Shown here: positions 1 to 8,921 of the stretch, in pieces | Position numbering within the stretch: the first letter of the stretch is position 1 | How the letters are laid out: each line of letters opens with the position of its first letter | From: Sphingomonas ginkgonis | Lineage (GTDB): Bacteria; Pseudomonadota; Alphaproteobacteria; Sphingomonadales; Sphingomonadaceae | Length of the DNA: 64,000 nt | Direction of reading: 5' to 3' | NCBI RefSeq assembly: GCF_003970925.1 | Contig: NZ_RWJF01000001.1 | Location: 304,501 to 368,500 of the forward strand | Program-made: the position numbers and the translations under genes | The notes under the pieces: model-generated | What the model saw: the letters and a program-made list of their open reading frames with translations, nothing else | Database searches by the model: none | Told to the model about the DNA's origin: nothing

Positions 1-1
1 G

Positions 2-1684
2 ATGCAGCGGGCGGTGAGCGCCGGGATGCTGATCGTCATCTCCGCCGGCAACGATGGCGAGACATCGAAGGGCGACAACCCCGATCCGTTCGCCGGCCTG
101 CCCGCGTCGCAGTTCCCGAACAACGTCATCATCGCCGGCTCGGTCGGCGACTGGACCGACTCGAGCCAGACGGCGGTCACCCTCGACGTCCTCTCCTCCT
201 TCTCGAACAAGGCCGGCAACGGCGCTGCCAACTATCTCGCGGCGCGCGGCTTCCGCGACCGAACGGTGGATGAGAACGGCACGGCGACCCTTTGGACCGG
301 CACCAGCTTTTCCGCCCCGACCATCGCCGGCGCTGCGGCGCTGCTGATGCAGGCCTTTCCCAATCTCACCGCGTCGCAGGTGATCAAGCTGCTGTTCCAG
401 ACCGCCGACGACCTCGGCGCGCCGGGAGTCGATCCGGTGTTCGGCCAGGGGCGCCTCGATCTCACCAACGCTTTCAAGCCGCAGGGCTCGACGAGTCTCG
501 CCGGAACCACCGTGACGGTCTCGACGACGAGCGGCACCGGCGACCTGCCGGCGGCGGCGGGTAATCCCGCGCAGAGCGGCAAGGCGCTCGGCGTCGTCAT
601 CCTCGACGGCTATTCCCGGGCCTACGCAATGGACCTCATGTCCACGCTGCGGACCGCGAGGCTCGACCAGCCGCTCGAACAGGCTCTGTCTGGCTTCGCC
701 CGCATTTCCGCCGCGTCCGCCGGCCCGATCTCGGTGGCGATGACCGTCACGGACCACCGCGGCCTTCACGGAGAGCACGGCTTCGCGCTGGAAAAGATGG
801 GGATCGGGCCAGAGGACGCGCGCCGCGCCCGGCTGGTCGCTGGATCGATGGTCGCGCAGATCGATCCCAGGACTGCAGTAGCGATGGGCTTTTCGGAAGG
901 CGCCAAGGCGCTCGAGCGGCAACTCAGCGGACACGGCGCCGGCGCCTTTCTCGTCGCCCGCGACATCGCCGGCGATCCCGGCTTCACGGCGCGCCATGGC
1001 GCAAGCCTCGCCTTCCGCCATGGCCTGGGCTTCGCCAACCTCACCGTTGCCGGCGAGAAGGGCGAAGTCTGGCAGCGCATCCAGACCAACACCACGCCGC
1101 GGCCCTACAACTGGACCAGCGTCGGTCTCGACCGCCAGGTCGGCCGCAACTGGCTGTCGGCCAGCGTCGGTCGCCTCGCCGAGCGGGACACGCTGCTCGG
1201 CGGCCAGCTCGGGGCGGCATTCGGCGGCGGCGGTTCGGACAGCCTGTTCCTCGACCTTCAGGCCGAACATGATTTCGGACGCGGCTTCAGCGCTAGCCTG
1301 CTCGCCCGGCGCGGCTGGACGAGCTTCGCCGGCGGCCGGTTCCGCACCGGCGCCTACAGTTTGGACCTAGCCAAGGTGCGGCTGTTCACCGCCCGCGACC
1401 GGCTCGGCCTGCGGATCGCCCAGCCGCTACGGATTGAGAGCGGCGGTATCTCCATGTTCCTGCCGACTTCTTATGACTATGCGACCGGGACGGCGACCCA
1501 AACGCTCACCACTTATTCGCTCACGCCCGCCGGGCGCGAGATCGATGCGGAGCTGAGCTATGGTCGCGGTCTTTGGCGGACCGGCTGGATTGGTGCCAAT
1601 CTGTTCGCGCGCCGGAACCCAGGTCATTTCGCAACGCTCGGACCCGATCTCGGCGCGGCAGCGCGGTTCAGCGTCGGCTTCTAG
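2..1684 (+). CDS. S8 (subtilisin-like) serine peptidase, autotransporter type, 5'-truncated by window edge
   Basis: C-terminal part of a secreted subtilase. The fragment opens in the oxyanion-hole region (SAGN, Asn near fragment residue 17) and carries the nucleophile motif GTSFSAP (Ser near residue 102), followed by a helix typical of S8 domains. The catalytic Asp and His must lie upstream of the window, so the ATG at base 2 is internal. From about residue 190 the sequence changes to alternating hydrophobic and polar strands rich in Gly, Arg and aromatic residues, and it ends in Phe, as outer-membrane barrels do. This fits a subtilase autotransporter that carries its peptidase passenger across the outer membrane. 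The barrel assignment is inferred from composition and the terminal Phe. Substrate unknown. Confidence 0.85.
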   Translation: MQRAVSAGMLIVISAGNDGETSKGDNPDPFAGLPASQFPNNVIIAGSVGDWTDSSQTAVTLDVLSSFSNKAGNGAANYLAARGFRDRTVDENGTATLWTGTSFSAPTIAGAAALLMQAFPNLTASQVIKLLFQTADDLGAPGVDPVFGQGRLDLTNAFKPQGSTSLAGTTVTVSTTSGTGDLPAAAGNPAQSGKALGVVILDGYSRAYAMDLMSTLRTARLDQPLEQALSGFARISAASAGPISVAMTVTDHRGLHGEHGFALEKMGIGPEDARRARLVAGSMVAQIDPRTAVAMGFSEGAKALERQLSGHGAGAFLVARDIAGDPGFTARHGASLAFRHGLGFANLTVAGEKGEVWQRIQTNTTPRPYNWTSVGLDRQVGRNWLSASVGRLAERDTLLGGQLGAAFGGGGSDSLFLDLQAEHDFGRGFSASLLARRGWTSFAGGRFRTGAYSLDLAKVRLFTARDRLGLRIAQPLRIESGGISMFLPTSYDYATGTATQTLTTYSLTPAGREIDAELSYGRGLWRTGWIGANLFARRNPGHFATLGPDLGAAARFSVGF

Positions 1685-1719
1685 CTGCTAGCGCTGCCGG
1701 TGCTGGTCGAAGCCGACCT

Positions 1720-1893
1720 TCACCGGCACCAATGGTAGACGGCCCTGTAGCCCTCCGCCGGCGGCAGCCGGTCGAGCTGGTGGAGGAGCGGCGCTCCGAC
1801 CTGCTTGGCTTCCCGCGCAATCAGCGGAGCGCAGCGGGGATCGACGTCGAGCGGAGTAGTAACGGCAGCGGCTGCGAACAGCAGGACAAGCAT
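1720..1893 (-). CDS. Small exported protein of 57 aa, unknown
   Basis: Short open frame starting at an ATG with a good ribosome binding site (AGGAG, seven bases upstream). The first ~13 residues are very hydrophobic (MLVLLFAAAAVTTP) and read as a signal peptide or membrane anchor. The rest is a short mature part with two cysteines (residue 21 and the penultimate residue but one), which could form a disulfide in the periplasm. It lies between the convergent peptidase gene and sufA on the suf strand, 41 bases after the sufA stop, so it could be a last operon member or stand alone. I recognise no family. The strong RBS and signal sequence argue that it is real. Confidence 0.5.
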   Translation of the reverse strand: MLVLLFAAAAVTTPLDVDPRCAPLIAREAKQVGAPLLHQLDRLPPAEGYRAVYHWCR

Positions 1894-1934
1894 GGCGACT
1901 CTCCTAAGGAAGACGCCGGTCTACGCTCTTCCGC

Positions 1935-2297
1935 TCAGACGGTGAAGCTCTCGCCGCAGCCGCAGCTGCCCTTGGCGTTGGGATTGTCGAACACGAAGCC
2001 GGCGGTGAAATCGTCCTCGCGCCAGTCCATCACCGAGCCGATCAGGTACAGAACCGAAGCTCCGTCGACGTAGAAGGTGCCGCCCGGCGTGACGATCTTC
2101 TCGTCGAATGCCTGCTCGTCGGTAACATAGTCGACCGAGTAGGCGAGCCCCGAACAGCCCCGGCGCGGGGTCGACAGCTTGACCCCGATCGCATCCGCGG
2201 GAGCCTTCCCCATGAGATCGGCGATCCGCTGCTCGGCGGCGGGCGTGAGCGTGATGGCGGCCGGTCGCGGCGCACGGGCGCGGGTCGGTGCGTTCAT
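1935..2297 (-). CDS. sufA: Fe-S cluster assembly scaffold/carrier, HesB/IscA/SufA family
   Basis: A-type carrier that receives Fe-S clusters from the SufBCD scaffold and passes them to apoproteins. The 120-aa product has the three conserved cysteines in the expected pattern: one in RRGCSG near residue 48 and a C-terminal Cys-Gly-Cys near residues 112 and 114. An N-terminal tail rich in Ala, Pro and Arg precedes the fold. The chosen ATG shares one base with the sufT stop (TGATG), which implies coupled translation; a GTG three bases upstream is an alternative start. Last recognised gene of the suf operon. Could equally be named erpA-like, but the operon context favours sufA. Confidence 0.9.
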   Translation of the reverse strand: MNAPTRARAPRPAAITLTPAAEQRIADLMGKAPADAIGVKLSTPRRGCSGLAYSVDYVTDEQAFDEKIVTPGGTFYVDGASVLYLIGSVMDWREDDFTAGFVFDNPNAKGSCGCGESFTV

Positions 2298-2758
2298 CAC
2301 AGCATCCCCAGTTCAAGCCTTGCCTCGTCGCTCATCTTCGAAGGATCCCACGGCGGATCCCACACCAGCTTGACCTCGGCGTCGCGGATCCCCGGCACCG
2401 ACAGCACCCGCATTTCCACCTCACCCGGCATAGATTCGGCGACCGGGCAATGCGGGGTAGTCAGCGTCATCGTGACCACCGCATCACCCTCCTCGTCAAC
2501 GCTGACGTTGTAGATCAGGCCGAGCTCGTAGATGTCGACCGGAATCTCGGGATCGTAGATCGTCTTCAATACGTCGACGATCGCCGCCTGGAGGTCACCG
2601 CCGGGTCCGTGCGCAGGCTCGTCCTTCGGCTCGGCCAGGAAGCCGGCGAGGTAGTCGCGCTTGCGCTCGAAGGTCTCGGCCGGCGTCTCCAGCCGCGCAC
2701 GCGGCGGAGTGGCGACGCTCTCCACCTCTTCAAACTCGATCTTCTTCTCTTCACCCAT
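2297..2758 (-). CDS. sufT: SUF system protein SufT (MIP18/DUF59 family)
   Basis: Small MIP18-family protein of 153 aa that assists maturation or delivery of Fe-S clusters. The C-terminal half holds the DUF59 core: DPEIPVDIYELGLIY near residue 70, then TPHCPVAE with the conserved Cys, and a hydrophobic VKLVWDPPW stretch. The N-terminal ~60 residues are acidic and charged, probably flexible. The ATG chosen (MGEEKK) overlaps the sufS stop by 8 bases, giving translational coupling; the longer frame upstream runs inside sufS and is not supported. Family role is known from other SUF operons; the partner here is inferred from position. Confidence 0.88.
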   Translation of the reverse strand: MGEEKKIEFEEVESVATPPRARLETPAETFERKRDYLAGFLAEPKDEPAHGPGGDLQAAIVDVLKTIYDPEIPVDIYELGLIYNVSVDEEGDAVVTMTLTTPHCPVAESMPGEVEMRVLSVPGIRDAEVKLVWDPPWDPSKMSDEARLELGML

Positions 2759-3947
2759 TGCCAAAAATCCGTTGCACTCGGTTGAGGCCGTCGACGAGCG
2801 CATCAACGTCGTTGAGGGTCGAATGAGCCGCGAAGCTGGCGCGGCAGGTGGCGGGAACGCCGAGCACGTCCATCAGCGGCTGGGCGCAATGGTGCCCGGC
2901 GCGGATCGCCACGCCGGCGTCGTCGAGGATGGTCCCGACGTCGTGCGGATGGACGCCTTCGACCTCGAAACTGACAATCCCCGCGCTGTCCTCGGGTCCG
3001 AGCAGCCTAATCGAGTTGGTCCGGCGCAGTGCCTCGCGGGTCGCGGCGACAAGCGATGTTTCATGATTGTGGATCGCAGCGCGACCGATACCCTCGACCC
3101 AGTCAATTGCGGCATGGAGCCCGATCGCGCCGACGATGTGCGGGGTTCCTGCCTCGAACCGTGCGGGTGCGTCGAGGAAGGTCGAGCTCTCAAAGCTCAC
3201 TCGGTCGATCATCGCCCCGCCGCCCTGCCAAGGCGGCATCGACTGCAGCAGCTCGTGTCGGCCGAACAGCGCGCCGATCCCGGTCGGGCCGTAGAGCTTG
3301 TGGCCGGAGCAGGCGTAGAAATCGCAGCCGATCTCCGCGACCTCCACCGTCAGGCGCGGGGCCGACTGGCAGCCGTCGAGCAGCAGCAATGCGTCCTTTG
3401 AATGCGCGATATCCGCCGCCCGTCTTGCATCGAGGATCGAGCCGAGCACGTTGGAGACATGGGCGAACGCCACGACCCGATGCTCCTCGCTGACCATTCC
3501 CTCGGCGGCGTCGAGGTCGATCCGGCCGTCGGTGGTTAGCGGGACGACGTCGAGCTGGTAGCCGGCGAGCTGCCACGGGACGATGTTCGAGTGATGCTCG
3601 AGCGCCGAGACGAGCACCCGCCCGCGGCCTTCCTTCGGCAGCTGCCGCGCGACCAAGTTGATCGCCTCGGTCGCGCCTCGGGTGAAGACGATCTCGTTTG
3701 CCGACGCGCCGATGTAGCGGGCGAGCGCAAACCGAGCGTCTTCGAACGCCAGCGTCATGTCCGACGAGCGCTGGTAGACTCCGCGGTGGACGGTCGCATA
3801 GTCGCGCCCATAGGCAAGCTCGATCGCGTCAAGCACCGCTTGTGGTTTCTGTGCAGTGGCGGCGGAATCGAGATAGTGCCAGTCGCCCAGCGCCGGGAAT
3901 TGGTCGCGGACGTCGAGATCGGCACGGATGCGGGTCTCAACGCTCAT
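2751..3947 (-). CDS. sufS: Cysteine desulfurase SufS
   Basis: PLP-dependent class V aminotransferase-fold enzyme that takes sulfur from L-cysteine for cluster assembly. At 398 aa it has the usual length. The PLP lysine sits in SGHKLYGPTG (Lys217) and the persulfide cysteine in RAGHHCAQP (Cys354), the group-II (SufS) arrangement. LEHHSN near residue 117 is also typical. The start MSVETRI overlaps the sufD stop in an ATGA arrangement, so the long frame extension upstream is antisense reading of sufD. SufS usually works with SufE or SufU; neither is seen in the operon. Confidence 0.95.
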   Translation of the reverse strand: MSVETRIRADLDVRDQFPALGDWHYLDSAATAQKPQAVLDAIELAYGRDYATVHRGVYQRSSDMTLAFEDARFALARYIGASANEIVFTRGATEAINLVARQLPKEGRGRVLVSALEHHSNIVPWQLAGYQLDVVPLTTDGRIDLDAAEGMVSEEHRVVAFAHVSNVLGSILDARRAADIAHSKDALLLLDGCQSAPRLTVEVAEIGCDFYACSGHKLYGPTGIGALFGRHELLQSMPPWQGGGAMIDRVSFESSTFLDAPARFEAGTPHIVGAIGLHAAIDWVEGIGRAAIHNHETSLVAATREALRRTNSIRLLGPEDSAGIVSFEVEGVHPHDVGTILDDAGVAIRAGHHCAQPLMDVLGVPATCRASFAAHSTLNDVDALVDGLNRVQRIFGNG

Positions 3948-4690
3948 CGTGCCACCTCGCGGAGCATGGCGCGGCTGTGAACGCAGAGCGCCTCGCGGGT
4001 CATCTCGTCGGCGACTTCGTCCCACAGGCCGAGCACGAACCCTTCGAGGAGCAGCGCCTTGGCCTCGGCCGGCGGCAGCCCACGCGACAAAGCGTAGAAA
4101 AGCTGGTCGGGGTCGAGTTCGCCGACGCTCGCGCCATGGGCGCATTTCACATCGTCTGCGTAAATCTCGAGCTCGGGCTTGCAGTTGGCGGTTGCGCCGC
4201 GATCCAAGAGCATGGCCTTGACCGACTGCTCCCCGTCGGTTTGCTGCGCGCTGCGGGCGACATGGACCTTGCCGAGGTAGGAGCCGGTCGCCTTGCCGCC
4301 GAGCACGGAGCGGACCACCTGCCGCGACACCGCGCCGGGTTCGAGATGGCGGACGTTGGTCACGACCTCCAACGTTGCCGTACCAACGCCGAGATTGGCG
4401 GCGTCGAAGTGGAAGCGGCTGCCTTCGCCAAGGAACACTTCCAGCTCGACCCGGCCATAGGTGCGCGCGGTGTTAAGGGCGAACAGCTCGGCCTCCGAGC
4501 CTGCCGCGAGCTCGACCCGGGCGCGTCGCACTTCCACTGCATCCCCGGACGGAAGCCAGACTTGCTGCAGAGTTTCGTTCGCCGCGACCCGGATCAGTTC
4601 GGGCTCGGGCAGCGACGACCAGATCGAGGCGAGCGCATCGGTGTCGGCGTAGCGATAGGCCTCGAGCTTGCGGGTCGGGAGCGCCGTCAT
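3944..4690 (-). CDS. sufD: Fe-S cluster scaffold subunit SufD
   Basis: Partner of SufB in the SufBC2D scaffold complex of the cytoplasm. The 248-aa product carries the SufBD beta-helix core and the conserved C-terminal segment CAHGASVGELDPDQLFY followed by a helix with RGLPPAEA. It is short compared with E. coli SufD (over 400 aa); the missing part is the N-terminal helical region, a state common in alphaproteobacteria. ATGA overlaps exist with both sufC upstream and sufS downstream, so expression is likely coupled. Confidence 0.92.
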   Translation of the reverse strand: MTALPTRKLEAYRYADTDALASIWSSLPEPELIRVAANETLQQVWLPSGDAVEVRRARVELAAGSEAELFALNTARTYGRVELEVFLGEGSRFHFDAANLGVGTATLEVVTNVRHLEPGAVSRQVVRSVLGGKATGSYLGKVHVARSAQQTDGEQSVKAMLLDRGATANCKPELEIYADDVKCAHGASVGELDPDQLFYALSRGLPPAEAKALLLEGFVLGLWDEVADEMTREALCVHSRAMLREVAR

Positions 4691-5430
4691 GCGGCCGCCT
4701 CGACATAGCCTTCACGCTCCAGTTCGAGCGCGAGTTCGGCGCCGCCCGAGCGCTCGATCCGGCCAGCACGCAGGACGTGGACGCGGTCCGGTCGCACATA
4801 GTCGAGCAGCCGCTGATAATGGGTGATCAGTAGCACGCCCTTGTCCGGCGCCCGCATGATCCGGTTGATGCCCGCGCCTACGGCCCGGAGCGCGTCGATG
4901 TCGAGCCCGGAGTCGGTCTCATCGAGGATGGCGAACCTAGGATCCATGATCCCCATCTGGACCATCTCGGCGCGCTTCTTCTCGCCGCCGGAGAAGCCGA
5001 CGTTGACCGGCCGCTTGAGCATCTCCGCGTCCATCCCAAGCTCGCCGGCCTGAGCGCGCGCTAGCCGGATGAACTCGGCGCCGGACAGCTCGGCCTCGCC
5101 CCGCGCGCGTCGCTGGGCATTGAGGCTCTCGCGCAAAAATTGAAGGTAAGAGACGCCCGGGATCTCGACCGGGTACTGGAACCCCAGAAACAACCCCGCC
5201 GCTGCGCGCTCGTGCGGCTCCCGCTCGAGCAATTCGACGCCGTCGAACAGCACCGACCCGCCCGTCACCTCGTAGTCCGGGCGGCCGCCCAGCACATAAG
5301 CGAGCGTCGACTTGCCAGCACCGTTCGGCCCCATGATCGCGTGCACCTCGCCGGCCGGAATCGACAGGGTCAGCCCGTCGAGGATCGGCTTGCCGGCGAC
5401 GGTCGCGTGAAGGTCGCGAATCTCGAGCAT
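4687..5430 (-). CDS. sufC: Fe-S assembly ATPase SufC
   Basis: ABC-type ATPase that drives conformational change of the SufBCD scaffold. Walker A is GPNGAGKST (residues 34-42), the signature is FSGGEKKRAE and Walker B is FAILDETDSGLD, all SufC-like. Length 247 aa is normal. Starts one base after the stop of the unknown 129-aa gene and overlaps sufD by four bases. No membrane partner is present, as expected for this cytoplasmic ABC protein. Confidence 0.95.
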   Translation of the reverse strand: MLEIRDLHATVAGKPILDGLTLSIPAGEVHAIMGPNGAGKSTLAYVLGGRPDYEVTGGSVLFDGVELLEREPHERAAAGLFLGFQYPVEIPGVSYLQFLRESLNAQRRARGEAELSGAEFIRLARAQAGELGMDAEMLKRPVNVGFSGGEKKRAEMVQMGIMDPRFAILDETDSGLDIDALRAVGAGINRIMRAPDKGVLLITHYQRLLDYVRPDRVHVLRAGRIERSGGAELALELEREGYVEAAA

Positions 5431-5431
5431 C

Positions 5432-5817
5432 TTACTTCTTCTTGTCCTCGCCCACCGGGCAGTTGATCAGGTAGAACTGGCGCAGGCTGTCCATCGTGTT
5501 CTCGCGATACCCCTCGAGCATCCGGCGATCGTTGAGCGCCTTCTGACGATCGTCGAGCGCGGCCTCCTGCAGCTTGAGCTTGCGATCCTCATCGACGCTC
5601 ACCGCCACTCCCTCGCGCTGCGCGCGCCGGCGATCGGCCAGGACGAGGCGCTCGGCGACGATCGTCTCCTGGTCGCGATACGCATCGAGCAGGAAGCGGC
5701 TCCGCCGCCCGGCCTCGCCCATGAAGGCAGGGTTGACCGCACGGCGGTCGCACTGGCCGACGTTCGCCTGCAGCGAGTCCATCTCCGACGAAACCGCGAC
5801 GTACAGCAACAGAGGAA

Positions 5818-5821
<4 letters not shown>
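5432..5821 (-). CDS. Unknown 129-aa protein encoded between sufB and sufC
   Basis: Lies inside the suf operon with tight coupling: its GTG start overlaps the sufB stop (GTGA) and its stop is one base before the sufC start. The N-terminus is short and hydrophobic ([12 protein letters not shown]), possibly a weak signal or anchor. From residue ~35 the protein is charged and helical, with dense Arg, Asp, Glu and Gln, and a predicted coiled coil around residues 55-105. Two cysteines are present, near residue 24 and close to the C-terminus ([11 protein letters not shown]). I recognise no family. It does not resemble SufE or SufU. Position suggests a part in Fe-S assembly or only co-expression; the sequence alone cannot decide. 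Confidence 0.75.
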
Positions 5822-7299
<1,478 letters not shown>

Positions 7300-7710
7300 T
7301 TAGGCTTCGCTCGCGAGGGACTGGAGGGAGACCGCGCCGAGTGCGCCGCGAACGGCGCTGCTGACGATGGTCATGTGCGGCTTGACCCGGCAGTGCGTGT
7401 CAAGCGCGCAGTCGCTGGCCTCATCTGAGCCGCAGCACTGTGTCATGGCGATCGGGCCTTCGACGGCTTCGACAATATCAGCAAGGCTGATCTCGGCGCC
7501 GGGACGGGAAAGGGCGAAGCCACCGGCCGCGCCGCGAACGCTTGACAGGAGGCCCGCCGCGGCAAGTCTGCCCATCACCTTCTGCGCGGTAGGCAGCGGA
7601 ACGCCGGTCTCGCCGGCGAGCTCGGTCGCACTGAGACGCTCGCCCGCAGGACGGCGGGCGGCGGCGGTCAGGATCACGACCGCATAATCGGCGAGATGGG
7701 TCAGGCGCAT
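7300..7710 (-). CDS. Rrf2-family transcriptional regulator of the SUF operon
   Basis: First gene of the suf operon, abutting sufB. The product has the Rrf2 winged helix-turn-helix from the start (MRLTHLADYAVVIL, then ATELAGETGVPLPTAQKV and a GAAGGFAL wing) and a cysteine cluster near residues 95-115 (QCCGS, DCALDTHC) suited to hold an Fe-S cluster. This matches the SUF-associated Rrf2 group (IscR-like), which senses Fe-S status and controls the operon. The start MRLTHL is chosen because this is where family members begin; the upstream extension reads through an intergenic repeat. Autoregulation is inferred. Confidence 0.9.
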   Translation of the reverse strand: MRLTHLADYAVVILTAAARRPAGERLSATELAGETGVPLPTAQKVMGRLAAAGLLSSVRGAAGGFALSRPGAEISLADIVEAVEGPIAMTQCCGSDEASDCALDTHCRVKPHMTIVSSAVRGALGAVSLQSLASEA

Positions 7711-7733
7711 GGCTATTCGGATGGCTCTGGTAG

Positions 7734-7762
7734 GAATTAGGGACTTGGCGCGGCAAACACAA
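7734..7762 (-). promoter_or_regulatory. Candidate promoter of the suf operon
   Basis: Read on the minus strand, TTGTGT (7762-7757) and TAATTC (7739-7734) are separated by 17 bases, and the second box ends 24 bases before the regulator ATG. Both boxes match the housekeeping consensus only in part, so this is tentative. No clear IscR or Fur box was recognised. Confidence 0.3.
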
Positions 7763-7773
7763 GGGAAGTGGTG

Positions 7774-7849
7774 ATGCTGAACTTGCTTCAGGAGCTGTTC
7801 CGTCACGTGAACATCGGCTTGCGGATGGGTGCTGAAACAAGTTCAGCAT
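7774..7849. repeat. Inverted pair of sphingomonad-type intergenic repeat (TGCTGAACTTG element)
   Basis: ATGCTGAACTTGCTTCAG at 7774-7791 and its reverse complement with one mismatch at 7832-7849, separated by 40 bases, in the divergent gap between the Rrf2 regulator and pyrD. Translated, the arms give LKQVQH, which creates false N-terminal extensions on both flanking genes. From memory, this word recurs between genes in many sphingomonad genomes; I saw only this pair in the window. It could form a hairpin or act as a mobile palindromic repeat. Confidence 0.6.
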
Positions 7850-7867
7850 GGCGGTAGAGGGATGCGC

Positions 7868-8911
7868 ATGGCCCTTTACCCTCTTCTTCGCCCCTTTGTT
7901 TTCCGGCTCGACGCCGAACAGGCGCACCGGGCAACCATCGCGGCACTCAAGCTTCGCAGCGGAACGGGGTTGACGCCTGAACCCGCCTCTACGCCGCGAC
8001 TGGGTACCCGGGTCGCAGGTCTCGACTTTCTGAACCCGATCGGTCTTGCCGCCGGCTTCGACAAGGACGCGGAGGTGTTCGGGCCGATGCTGAACCTCGG
8101 TTTCGGGTTCGTGGAGGTCGGTACGCTCACGCCGAAGCCGCAGGCGGGTAATGGCAAGCCGCGCCTGTTCCGGCTGGTCGAGGATCGGGCGGTGATCAAC
8201 CGCTTCGGCTTCAACAACCGCGGCCAAATAGATGCGCTGCAGAGGTTGAAGGCGCGTCGGCGCGGAAGCAGGATCGTCGGCGTCAACATCGGTGCCAACA
8301 AGGACAGCATCGACCGGATCGCCGACTATTCGGCCGGAGTGCGCGAGATGAGCTCCGTTGCCGACTATCTCACCGTCAACATCAGTTCGCCCAACACGCC
8401 CGGTCTTCGCCAGTTGCAGGACGAAGGCGCGGTGCGCGACTTGCTGGCCGCCGTTCGCGGAGCGCGAGCGGCAGATGGCCCACCCATCTTCCTGAAGGTC
8501 GCGCCCGACCTTGGCGAACAGGAGCCGCGCCAGATCGTCCGCGCCGCGCTCGATCAAGGGATCGACGGGCTAATCGTCAGCAACACGACAGTCAGCCGCC
8601 CTCCGCTCCGCTCCCGCCACGCGTTAGAGAGCGGCGGCTTGTCGGGCGCTCCGCTGCGCAGCCTTGCACTCGACGCGCTTCGGCGATTCCGGGCGGAGAC
8701 CGGAGGACAGCTGCCGCTGATAGGAGTCGGCGGGATCGCCTCGGCGGACGACGCTTGGGAGCGGATCCGCGCCGGTGCCGACCTCGTTCAGCTTTATAGC
8801 GCGCTGGTGTATGAAGGACCCGGCCTCGCCCGCCGGATTCTTGCCGACCTCGAGCGCAGGCTCGACCAGGCCGGGCTGGCGAACATTGCCGAGGCGGTGG
8901 CAAGCGAGTAG
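7868..8911 (+). CDS. pyrD: Quinone-dependent dihydroorotate dehydrogenase (class 2)
   Basis: Oxidises dihydroorotate to orotate in pyrimidine synthesis, passing electrons to membrane quinone. The N-terminal amphipathic region (LYPLLRPFVFRLDAEQAHR) is the membrane-binding extension of class 2 enzymes. FMN-barrel motifs follow: NPIGLAAGFDKDAE near residue 55, NRFGFNN, NISSPNTPGLR with the catalytic Ser, and the phosphate-binding GVGGIASADDA near the C-terminus. Start at 7868 is preferred because AGAGG lies seven bases upstream; ATG at 7862 would leave almost no spacing. The further upstream ATG lies in the repeat. Confidence 0.95.
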   Translation: MALYPLLRPFVFRLDAEQAHRATIAALKLRSGTGLTPEPASTPRLGTRVAGLDFLNPIGLAAGFDKDAEVFGPMLNLGFGFVEVGTLTPKPQAGNGKPRLFRLVEDRAVINRFGFNNRGQIDALQRLKARRRGSRIVGVNIGANKDSIDRIADYSAGVREMSSVADYLTVNISSPNTPGLRQLQDEGAVRDLLAAVRGARAADGPPIFLKVAPDLGEQEPRQIVRAALDQGIDGLIVSNTTVSRPPLRSRHALESGGLSGAPLRSLALDALRRFRAETGGQLPLIGVGGIASADDAWERIRAGADLVQLYSALVYEGPGLARRILADLERRLDQAGLANIAEAVASE

Positions 8912-8921
8912 CCCCTCGCCT

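Noticed and set aside
1573..2073. 166-aa plus-strand frame after the peptidase
   Set aside because: Runs antisense through the small exported gene and sufA, with no domain pattern.
7711..7806. N-terminal extension of the Rrf2 regulator
   Set aside because: It reads through the intergenic repeat; the family starts at MRLTHL.
8775..8921. Longer gamma-glutamyltransferase start inside pyrD
   Set aside because: The extension is pyrD in another frame; a lipoprotein signal begins at 8922.
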